Of a DNA stretch of 15,375 nt, positions 8,052 through 15,375 are shown piece by piece. The DNA is from Limnohabitans sp. (GTDB taxonomy: Bacteria > Pseudomonadota > Gammaproteobacteria > Burkholderiales > Burkholderiaceae_C), in assembly GCA_023260735.1 (NCBI GenBank), contig JALQUL010000418.1:1-15375 (forward strand), in the 5' to 3' direction. The notes under the pieces are model-generated. The model saw nothing but the letters and a program-made list of their open reading frames with translations, was not told the origin of the DNA and did not search any database. Both the position numbers and the translations under genes were made by a program. Within the stretch, counting starts at the first letter, position 1, and each line of letters opens with the position of its first letter.

Positions 8052-11000
8052 TAAATTCCTAAAGAGGCTTGGGCCATTTTGGCTCGTAATGGATTCATGC
8101 TTAATGGATTAGGTAAAGCAACGCTTGGATCTCTAAATAAAATATCTAATGCGTTTATTAACTCAAATGGAGGCTTATTAAAATACAAACCTTGACTAGG
8201 CTCATTAATACCTCTTACAAACAAATAAATTGCTCCACCCACATCTAGCTCATAAGAATAATCTTTCAATCTTGCTTTTAATAAACGGTGCAAAGCCAAA
8301 ATATAAAGGGTGTATTGCACCTCGTAACGATGATGCAAAACTGCTTCAGTGAGCGAAAATAGAGAATAATCTTTTAACTTATTCGATTTGTAATCCAAAA
8401 TAAAATATTGATCTTCATGAAGTAAAACCATATCCATAAAGCCCGTCATCATGCCCTCAAGAGGTAAATGTTTTAAATCGGGTCTCACTTGCTTTGTATG
8501 AATATATGCCAACACCCAATCATCAATTTTTTGAGCATTTAATTTTTTAATTGGTAGTGTAAATGCCATTTCTGGCCAAACTTGGCGACGCTTAAGAGCG
8601 CCGAGTTGCAATGGGCTTGCAGTACCCACATTAAAACTAGCGTGCAAAACCTGACGCAACCATTGATTAATAGTGGGTAATAAAAGACTAGCACTACTAC
8701 CTAATTTTTTCTCAAGATAATGCAGCCACTCTAAATATTCATCTAACCAATCAAATCCATTTAAATCAGGATTGTCAGGACTTAACAACTCTTTTTCAAT
8801 TTGAAGCACCCACTCTGGAGTCTTGAACAAAATCCAATCTTGGTGAGCCTGCCACTCTAATAAATCATGTAGCAAAGTTCCAAAATCAGCCCCTCCTTTA
8901 ATCGAATTATATGTATTAGTGGTCTCTGATGTGGAATCGGTGCTTGAGCCCTGCACTGCTTCTAAAGTGCTATGAGTTAAAAACTCTTCTGCTAGACTCG
9001 CATTTTCTGATTGTGATTCTTCTAGCCGCTCTAACTTGAGCGGGTCATGCATTAAATTAGCATCGTTGTATAAGGCAACCCCTTTGCTAATGGCACTAAA
9101 ACTAGCTGTCCACCAACGTGCCTCATGAGTACGCTGGTTAATAAGGGCTGGCTTGCTTATGACTGCTTCTGTTTGATCTTGATAAATAATATTGGTAATG
9201 GCAGGAGGTGCTTGAACGGATATAAATTCAGACTCTTGCCATTTAGCTAGTTGTACCGATAAATCTCCTGCTGCTTGCCTACCCAATAAATAAGATGCAG
9301 CACTCATCTTGAATGGATTGTTTTTTCCAGTAGCAGAAAACTCTTTATTGACCTCAGTGAGGGTCATCATAAGACCTTTTTTAGCTCTGGTAAAGGCAAC
9401 ATACAAAAGACGAATATTCTCAAATAACTCGGCTTTTATTTCTTCATCAGTTGCGTTTGCTTCGGGAGCTCTAGAAAAAGATACAAATGGTAAATACACA
9501 TACGGATACTCTAGGCCTTTAGATTTATGCATGGTAATTACCTTTACCAATTTTTCATCGCTTTCTAACCTTAATAATGCCGCTTCACCACTGGCCTTAG
9601 GGTCTTGTAGTTGATTTTCTAGGTAGCGCACTAAGGCCGATTGACTTTGTAAATGCATACTAGCATTTTGCAAAAGCTCTGCTAAATGTAAAACATTACT
9701 TAAAGTTCTTTCGTTACCAATACCTGATGAATCATTTTGAGTGAGTAATTTTTGACTGATTTTTTGTTCATGCAGCCACGCGTAAATCATTGCTAAAACA
9801 CCTTGTTTTTTCCAGCGCTCTTGCCAGCTCATAAACTGCTCTAAAATTGCATCCCAAGCTTTTTCATTTTGAATATAAAACTCAAGCTGAGTCCAACTTA
9901 ACCCCCACAATTTTGTAGCTAAAGCTGCTTTTACCCATGCTAAATTTTGTGGGTTAGATACGGCTCTTAAAACTCGCCATAAATCTTGTGCTTGGGTACT
10001 TTCAAATACACTGTCTTTCTCGCTTAAATAAACGCTTCGTATGGCGCGTTTTGCTAAAGCAGCCCTTATTACGCTTGCTTCATAAGCACTTCTTACCAAC
10101 ACTGCAATTTCACCAGATTTGACTTTATTATTGTTTAATAAATCGGTCATATGGCTTGCCGAAATTTCAGCTAAATCGGTGGCCAATTTTCTTTTATTGG
10201 GTACTTTATTTTGATGCTGCAAATGCCAAACAGTTAATGCACTTTTGGCTTTGTTATTCAATTGAAAAGATAATTCATCTTTATGAATCGCTTCTACCTC
10301 ATTGAATTGAATTTCAGCAAAAGGTTGATTCGCTGTACTAAAGATAAAATTAACCGCCTTGACCAAGGCTTCATTTGAGCGATAGTTATATCCTAATGTG
10401 TAAACGGCACTCGCATGATTTCTAGCCAATAAATAAGTGTTGATGTCTGCGCCCCTAAAACTGTAAATAGCCTGCTTGGGATCACCAATCATAATGAGGC
10501 CTTTAGCACTCACTTGCTGATCAGAGCGAAACTCTAATACTTCTTGAGGCTCTGAAACAGCCTGGTATATTTTTTGTAAGGAACCATATTGCCAAGGATC
10601 GGTATCTTGAAACTCATCTACCAAGGCAATAGGATATTGCTGAGCAATTGCTTTAGCCAATCTTGCATCGGGGTTTTGCAATGCTTTATAAAGCTCTTTT
10701 AATAAGTCATTAAAATCAAATTGAGCACGGCGTTTTTTTTCTGCTTCATAAGCATGGTGAATATGCAAAGCAGCATGCTCAAGTAATGCCTCTTTTACAT
10801 TAGGTTTTTGTTCTAATAAATCGGCACATTTTTGAAATACAAGCCATAAGTCTTGGTAGCGAGAAAGTTCAGCTACATTTTCCAAGTTAGCAAAATAGCC
10901 CAGCATTTTGCCAGTTATTTTAGGATTTTTGCCAGCTAACCAAGTATTCACTTCTCTTAATCGACTCTCCATTTGCTTAGCAGAAAATCCCTGTAGCCAT

Positions 11001-11803
11001 TTGTGTTGTGCATTAGCCAATAAAAATTCTTGTAAATCAGCTGTTAAATTTTTTTGAATATTAGACACACAACATTGTAATTTTCTTTTCCACTCATTGA
11101 GTTGTCTAGAGATTTTTTCGGGTGATTCACCCTGGTCAAATTGCTTAGAGGGATTTTTATCCACTGCAGACCAATACGATTTAACTTTTTTTAATAAATC
11201 TTCGGGTTCAGAAATAATCGTAATTATTTGCCTAGCTTGCTCAGAATCAAGAGGATATAAAAACCGCCTCCAATAATCTTGTGTAGCCAATAACATCATT
11301 TTTTCAGAATCTTGTGCATGGCTTTGCTGAAACAAAGCACCACTATCAAAAGCATGCTCTTTTAACATTCGGCTTGACCATGAATGAATGGTGTAAATAG
11401 CTGCATCATCCATCCATTGTGCAGCCATTTCTAAACGGTCGGCCGCTATTTCATATTCAGTTGAATCAAGCGAATTTTTTAAACTCAACAAAAATGCATC
11501 TTCACTAGCTATCACATGAGAAGCCAACTGAATTTGCCTAAAAAATTGCGCAGCCTTGGATAATCGTTCTCGAATTCTGGCTCGTAATTCGGCCGTTGCG
11601 GCATCTGTAAAAGTCATTACTAATATTTGTGAAGGCAACAGCCCTTTTTGTAGTTGTGTTGATTCGGGCATATGCCCTATCACAATTCGTACATATAGAG
11701 CGGCCAAGGTAAATGTTTTACCTGTACCAGCGGAAGCTTCAATCACATTTAATCCACTAAATGGCAAGGTTAAAGCATTGAGGTTGACCATTTTATTTTC
11801 CAT
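8051..11803 (-). CDS. recB: RecB, RecBCD enzyme beta subunit (3'-5' helicase and nuclease)
   Basis: This 1250-residue protein has a UvrD-like SF1A helicase and a C-terminal nuclease. Helicase motifs in order are Walker A ASAGTGKT (23-30), MTFTDAATAELRARI (63-77), VDEFQDTDPWQYG (395-407), GDPKQAIYSFRGAD (440-453), GYNYRSN (471-477), TMHKSKGLEYP (757-767) and RLLYVAFTRAKKG (798-810). A Ser/Thr/Glu-rich linker at about 928-968 leads to the nuclease, with H979 in FGTLLHD, D1124 in GFMDMV, and D1137 and K1139 in LDYKSN; these match the E. coli catalytic set. It unwinds and degrades double-stranded ends and, with RecC and RecD, loads RecA. E. coli RecB has 1180 residues. The ATG at 11801-11803 has a poor Shine-Dalgarno; Met5 (11789-11791), preceded by GGAAAA, is a credible alternative start. 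recC lies 82 bases upstream; recD overlaps the stop by one base. Confidence 0.97.
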   Translation of the reverse strand: MENKMVNLNALTLPFSGLNVIEASAGTGKTFTLAALYVRIVIGHMPESTQLQKGLLPSQILVMTFTDAATAELRARIRERLSKAAQFFRQIQLASHVIASEDAFLLSLKNSLDSTEYEIAADRLEMAAQWMDDAAIYTIHSWSSRMLKEHAFDSGALFQQSHAQDSEKMMLLATQDYWRRFLYPLDSEQARQIITIISEPEDLLKKVKSYWSAVDKNPSKQFDQGESPEKISRQLNEWKRKLQCCVSNIQKNLTADLQEFLLANAQHKWLQGFSAKQMESRLREVNTWLAGKNPKITGKMLGYFANLENVAELSRYQDLWLVFQKCADLLEQKPNVKEALLEHAALHIHHAYEAEKKRRAQFDFNDLLKELYKALQNPDARLAKAIAQQYPIALVDEFQDTDPWQYGSLQKIYQAVSEPQEVLEFRSDQQVSAKGLIMIGDPKQAIYSFRGADINTYLLARNHASAVYTLGYNYRSNEALVKAVNFIFSTANQPFAEIQFNEVEAIHKDELSFQLNNKAKSALTVWHLQHQNKVPNKRKLATDLAEISASHMTDLLNNNKVKSGEIAVLVRSAYEASVIRAALAKRAIRSVYLSEKDSVFESTQAQDLWRVLRAVSNPQNLAWVKAALATKLWGLSWTQLEFYIQNEKAWDAILEQFMSWQERWKKQGVLAMIYAWLHEQKISQKLLTQNDSSGIGNERTLSNVLHLAELLQNASMHLQSQSALVRYLENQLQDPKASGEAALLRLESDEKLVKVITMHKSKGLEYPYVYLPFVSFSRAPEANATDEEIKAELFENIRLLYVAFTRAKKGLMMTLTEVNKEFSATGKNNPFKMSAASYLLGRQAAGDLSVQLAKWQESEFISVQAPPAITNIIYQDQTEAVISKPALINQRTHEARWWTASFSAISKGVALYNDANLMHDPLKLERLEESQSENASLAEEFLTHSTLEAVQGSSTDSTSETTNTYNSIKGGADFGTLLHDLLEWQAHQDWILFKTPEWVLQIEKELLSPDNPDLNGFDWLDEYLEWLHYLEKKLGSSASLLLPTINQWLRQVLHASFNVGTASPLQLGALKRRQVWPEMAFTLPIKKLNAQKIDDWVLAYIHTKQVRPDLKHLPLEGMMTGFMDMVLLHEDQYFILDYKSNKLKDYSLFSLTEAVLHHRYEVQYTLYILALHRLLKARLKDYSYELDVGGAIYLFVRGINEPSQGLYFNKPPFELINALDILFRDPSVALPNPLSMNPLRAKMAQASLGI

Positions 11804-11866
11804 ACTTTATTTTTCTTTTATCTTTTTTGATTGAACTAAAACATAAAAAAACTTGCAAGCTCTCAT
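11804..11866 (-). other. 19-codon open frame directly before recB
   Basis: In the 82-base gap between recC and recB, an ATG at 11864-11866 opens a frame encoding MRACKFFYVLVQSKKIKEK. It ends at a TAA at 11807-11809, three bases before the recB ATG and in the same frame. It is Lys-rich, as expected of AT-rich DNA, and has no clear Shine-Dalgarno. It may be chance, or a small cistron that keeps ribosomes moving from recC to recB. Confidence 0.15.
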
Positions 11867-11885
11867 CTCATCATTTGTCAATTTC

Positions 11886-14800
11886 TTAATCATCATGCGA
11901 GGCTTGCCCCAATAAATTAGCATGCTCGAATAAAGGCGAATAAAGGATGTCCGTTAGGATAAAAATATCGCTTTTAATATCTTCGTACGAAGTAAATACT
12001 CTGCTTAAATAACTAGAGCTTTTTAATTCTGGAAAAGCATATTCATCTTCAAAAACAAGACTTGCCTTGTGATGTAATTCGTCATGTATAGCTTGTAAAC
12101 TATCATCTGATAGTTCATCCAGACTATTTAAATCTGTCAAACTCAAATCATTATCTTCCAACTTTTTTAATTCAATTAAAAGACTCCAAGCTGTTTTGCA
12201 TGCAATACGAGGCAGTTCATTCCACATATTCAAATAAGCCGATAACAACTGTTTTAAAAACCCTTGAGCCGTAGCCGAGTCAATTGTTTTTAGCACAACT
12301 ACATCGTCAAGCCCCACTTTATAACTCGTCAAAGGAATACCTAATGCACAAGCAAATAAATGCTGAACCCACATACTAGCCATTACCTCTGGCCTAATAT
12401 GCTGGTTGTTAATGACAGCTCCAGGCCGAGTTTCTAAAATCATATACCGATCATTCGCTTCATGTTTGAATAAATCTTTTAATACTCCGTTTAAGACGAT
12501 GGCTTGTTGCATTGAACTTAAAGAGTTTGACTGATTAGATGGAGTTGACAATGCTACGGATAAATAGCTTGAAGGCGGTTCAATTTGAATCTCTAGGCTA
12601 TAGGCCTGTGAAGGCATTTTATGAGGCCAAGATTGATTCAGTTCTAATTTTTTAGAATTTAAAGTAAGTGCTTTTTCAGTAATATCTTCACTAAAACACT
12701 TTTTAAATCCTGCCAAAGGCAAACTACCAGATAACTCCATTTTTTGAATTTCTGCTTGTACTCTTGACTCCACTATTGAACGACTCAAATGGTCTGTCAA
12801 TTGATATTCATCCAGTTTTTTTAAGTTAAACGGTTCATCTGTAGCATTTAACTCTTTTAAATTTTCAAAATAAACACCTAAACGTTGTCTAAAAAAAGCC
12901 TCTACTGGTTGCTTCAAAAATTGTGCCAGCTGCTCAATATCAAGCTCTTTTGGATAATTTTGCAACTCAGTAGAATGCAACTTATTGAAATTTTCGTTAA
13001 TCAACGGATCTAACTCTTGAGCAAGTTGATTTTGATTCAAGTCCCAATCTTTGTCATAAGTCACATAATCAGTTTTTGCATCAAAATACCATTTTGAAAA
13101 CGGTTGTAATGGATAAATTTTTGGTTGGAAATTTGAATTAAAGTTTTGATTCAAATACTCAATGAGTTGGGCCACCAAGACTGAAGGCGGTTTCTCGGAA
13201 TTGTCTTGTGAGCTTACCCCTTGCCAGCTAATATAGAGTTTTTGCCTTGCCGCTAAGATTGCTTCTAAAAATAAATATCGATCATCCTCACGACGACTTC
13301 TGTCGCCAACTCGCCAATTTTTGGTCATTAAATCAAAGTCAGTTGAGGTTTTTTGACGTGGATACTGCCCATCATTCATACCTAACAAAACCAGTATCTT
13401 AAATGGAATAGAGCGCATAGGCATTAGAGTTGCAAATTGCACACCTCCACCAAAAAAACGTTGATGAATACTGGGCTCTTGAACTTGTGATAAATAATGT
13501 TCACGCACCACTTCTATAGGTAATTTGGTATTTAAACTAGCCTCTTCACAACGATCAAACCACGCTTGAGCGGTCTCATTTAGTTTTTGTAAAAGGGCAG
13601 TTTCTTGATCGGTGGTGGCAGTAAAAAAACGACTCAATACGGTTTGTATAAAGTCTTTCCACTGTTCCGGTGATTGATGAGATTGCAACTCATCAATCGT
13701 AATGGTAATGGCTTCTACCCATGCCAATAACCCATCTACTACTGGGCCATCTAGACTGGAAATAGCAGTTAAGGCTAAATTATTGCACCAAACCCCATTT
13801 GCTTGTATGCCCGCATGTGAATTCTGTGAGTTTTGCGAGTCTTGAAGTTGCATTGCCTCTTGAGCTGAAATACCCAAGGCATAGCCTAAGATCAAACGGT
13901 TTAAACCAAATTTCCAGGTATTTTGTTCATAATCTTCTCCTGTAATGGGCATATCCCATTGGCGTCGATGTTGCGCATCTAGTCCCCATCTTATACCTGC
14001 GCTACTCAGCCAATTTTTTAATTTTTCAACGGCAATTTCATCTAATGAAAACCGTTTTAATATGGCAGGTACTTCCAACATACCAAAACACTCTTCCAGA
14101 CTGATTCTAGAAGTATCAAGAGCCAGTATTTGTTCTAATGCTAGGATCAAAGGTGACTGTGTAAGAGCAGAATCGGCAACTGAATAAGGAATAAACCTTT
14201 TTTCACCCCGCTTAAACTTTCCAAACACAGCGTGTATAGCGGCCGCAAAACTCTCCATATCTGGCACCATCACCATAATATCGCCAGGTAAACAATTTTT
14301 GTCTTGGTCTAACCAATTAAGAATTTTGTCATGCAATACTTGTACCTCACGCATGGCACTAAAAGTGCTGACTAACTCAATCGAGTTGTCTGGTTGAAAA
14401 TCTGTAGTGACTTTAATTGAGGTTTCTAAATTAAAAATTGCCGATTGAACCAGAGACAGAACAGATTGATTTTCTGACCTAGCTGGGTCAATAAACAGTT
14501 CAATTTTGGCATAACGATTTTTGTAGGCTTCTACTTCATCAAACTTATCTAATAAATGCAAATAATCTCGGCCTTGTTTGCCCCAAGACGCTAACAAAGG
14601 ATTGCTATTGTGCAGAGCAAGCGCAGAGTCTTGAGAGTGTGATAAAGCAATTTTAGGTATGTGGCGTTTCCACATAAGATCTCGATGAAGATATTTGTCT
14701 TCAATTAGATCACCCCAATAATGTTGACAAGGGTTTTGTACTAAAACAAATACCTGACAAACACGACCTAACTCTGCCAAAGCCTCCACCATTTGCATAG

Positions 14801-15375
14801 GCATGGAAGAAACACCAAAAACAGTTATTCGAGGAGGTATTCCATAAGGTAATTTTTTGGATTTTTGATACTCCTGTGCAACTGAGGGCATGATTGCCAT
14901 AAATTTTTGGTGCACACTAGAACGAGATGAAGTACCCCATTCTGTACCAATATCGTCAGAAATATCTCGCCACAATTGTGCTTGCCACATTAAATCAGGC
15001 GCTAGTGCTTGCGTTTTATTTGCGTTATCAATTAACACATCGCGGCCAAGACTCCAATCGAGTAACCAATCTGCACGGTAATTTTGGTAAGCATCAAATA
15101 CATCTGCAATTTGTGCAGCCAATTGATACAACTTGCGACCATCTGTTGCTTTTTTTAAGTAATGTTGCAATGGTTGATACACCGGATTCAACAAAACCAA
15201 CTCAGGCAACATTCTGTAAAGTCGCCATACCAAACTATCTTTATCAAATGGCATATGTTTGGGTACTTGATGCACACCTAAAACACTCCTATAAACTTGC
15301 CACATGTATTTGGAGGGTAGCTCAAGTCTTGTGGCCGAGCAAATCCCTAAGGCCGCATCATCTGCTAGTGCTAAC
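11886..15375 (-). CDS. recC: RecC, RecBCD enzyme gamma subunit, 5' end outside window
   Basis: RecC is the inactivated helicase-like subunit that splits the duplex and scans for Chi in the RecBCD complex. Numbering from the Met at 15303-15305, recognisable RecC blocks are RKLYQLAAQIADVFDAYQNY (57-76), the segment near 402-442 ending SAGIRWGLD, NTWKFGLNRLILGYA (462-476), LMPMRSIPFK (627-636), LGMNDGQYPR (641-650) and GDRSRREDDRYLFLEA (667-682). That Met is not the start. The frame stays open for 23 more codons to the window edge, and those codons include GICSATRLELPSKY, matching the conserved RecC stretch before the WQVYR helix. By comparison with E. coli RecC (1122 residues), roughly 50-70 N-terminal residues are missing; 1162 residues are visible here. 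A Gln-Asn-Ser tandem repeat lies at 488-496. It is the upstream gene of recC-recB-recD, and the operon promoter is outside the window. Confidence 0.95.
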   Translation of the reverse strand, partial: LALADDAALGICSATRLELPSKYMWQVYRSVLGVHQVPKHMPFDKDSLVWRLYRMLPELVLLNPVYQPLQHYLKKATDGRKLYQLAAQIADVFDAYQNYRADWLLDWSLGRDVLIDNANKTQALAPDLMWQAQLWRDISDDIGTEWGTSSRSSVHQKFMAIMPSVAQEYQKSKKLPYGIPPRITVFGVSSMPMQMVEALAELGRVCQVFVLVQNPCQHYWGDLIEDKYLHRDLMWKRHIPKIALSHSQDSALALHNSNPLLASWGKQGRDYLHLLDKFDEVEAYKNRYAKIELFIDPARSENQSVLSLVQSAIFNLETSIKVTTDFQPDNSIELVSTFSAMREVQVLHDKILNWLDQDKNCLPGDIMVMVPDMESFAAAIHAVFGKFKRGEKRFIPYSVADSALTQSPLILALEQILALDTSRISLEECFGMLEVPAILKRFSLDEIAVEKLKNWLSSAGIRWGLDAQHRRQWDMPITGEDYEQNTWKFGLNRLILGYALGISAQEAMQLQDSQNSQNSHAGIQANGVWCNNLALTAISSLDGPVVDGLLAWVEAITITIDELQSHQSPEQWKDFIQTVLSRFFTATTDQETALLQKLNETAQAWFDRCEEASLNTKLPIEVVREHYLSQVQEPSIHQRFFGGGVQFATLMPMRSIPFKILVLLGMNDGQYPRQKTSTDFDLMTKNWRVGDRSRREDDRYLFLEAILAARQKLYISWQGVSSQDNSEKPPSVLVAQLIEYLNQNFNSNFQPKIYPLQPFSKWYFDAKTDYVTYDKDWDLNQNQLAQELDPLINENFNKLHSTELQNYPKELDIEQLAQFLKQPVEAFFRQRLGVYFENLKELNATDEPFNLKKLDEYQLTDHLSRSIVESRVQAEIQKMELSGSLPLAGFKKCFSEDITEKALTLNSKKLELNQSWPHKMPSQAYSLEIQIEPPSSYLSVALSTPSNQSNSLSSMQQAIVLNGVLKDLFKHEANDRYMILETRPGAVINNQHIRPEVMASMWVQHLFACALGIPLTSYKVGLDDVVVLKTIDSATAQGFLKQLLSAYLNMWNELPRIACKTAWSLLIELKKLEDNDLSLTDLNSLDELSDDSLQAIHDELHHKASLVFEDEYAFPELKSSSYLSRVFTSYEDIKSDIFILTDILYSPLFEHANLLGQASHDD
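13818..13844 (-). repeat. Three-unit 9-bp tandem repeat inside recC
   Basis: On the coding strand, three consecutive 9-base units of the form CAR-RAY-TCR encode Gln-Asp-Ser, Gln-Asn-Ser and Gln-Asn-Ser (residues 488-496, numbered from the Met at 15305). It follows a GYALGIS helix and lies in a stretch that looks weakly conserved against E. coli RecC. A slippage-made loop expansion is the simplest reading; the frame is kept in multiples of three codons. Confidence 0.6.

Noticed and set aside
11853..11881. Perfect minus-strand TTGACA after the recC stop as a promoter for recB
   Set aside because: The bases at the expected -10 (TTGCAA) fit badly at 16-18 base spacing, and recB is more simply read through from recC.
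5979..15375. Possibility that the helicase-nuclease cluster is a phage-defence system or an AddAB pair
   Set aside because: Three separate subunits match RecC, RecB and RecD motif by motif, with no toxin, sensor or accessory gene nearby; it is housekeeping RecBCD.

Overview
The window is AT-rich bacterial chromosome that reads as ordinary core genome. Family content and order suggest a betaproteobacterium, most likely a low-GC Burkholderiales (a Polynucleobacter-like lineage is possible). The clues are a giant FAD/Fe-S oxidoreductase with a DUF3683-type N-terminus, followed by an HIT protein and a DUF971 protein that starts MAGLSHNSPTP. In Burkholderiales these last two usually sit just upstream of ubiE. 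The assignment comes from recalled family patterns; no database search was possible.

Layout, left to right. Positions 1-4863 hold three minus-strand genes, probably one transcription unit read right to left: the 1315-residue FAD-linked oxidoreductase (916-4863), an HIT-family protein (352-858, GTG start), and the first 41 codons of a DUF971 protein (1-123) that runs off the left edge. Positions 4864-5148 are a divergent intergenic region. It carries a GTCAAAATG pair exactly 21 bp apart and three CAGCTAG elements, which is the most distinctive non-coding structure here. Positions 5149-5952 encode a plus-strand cytoplasmic glycerophosphodiester phosphodiesterase (ugpQ type). It converges on recD with only 26 bp between the stop codons.

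Positions 5979-15375 are a minus-strand recC-recB-recD operon encoding the three subunits of the RecBCD (exonuclease V) helicase-nuclease. recC is cut by the right edge: its frame stays open to position 15375, and the Met at 15305 is internal. recB follows after 82 bp, and recD overlaps the recB stop by one base (TAATG). The helicase motifs of RecB and RecD and the RecB nuclease residues are intact, so a working complex is expected. No ptr-like protease gene lies between recC and recB, unlike E. coli.

I see no mobile element, CRISPR array, tRNA or rRNA, and no sign of a previously undescribed system. The points worth a second look are small: possible operators in the divergent region, a 19-codon open frame just before recB, a 9-bp tandem repeat inside recC, and the unresolved substrate of the giant oxidoreductase.
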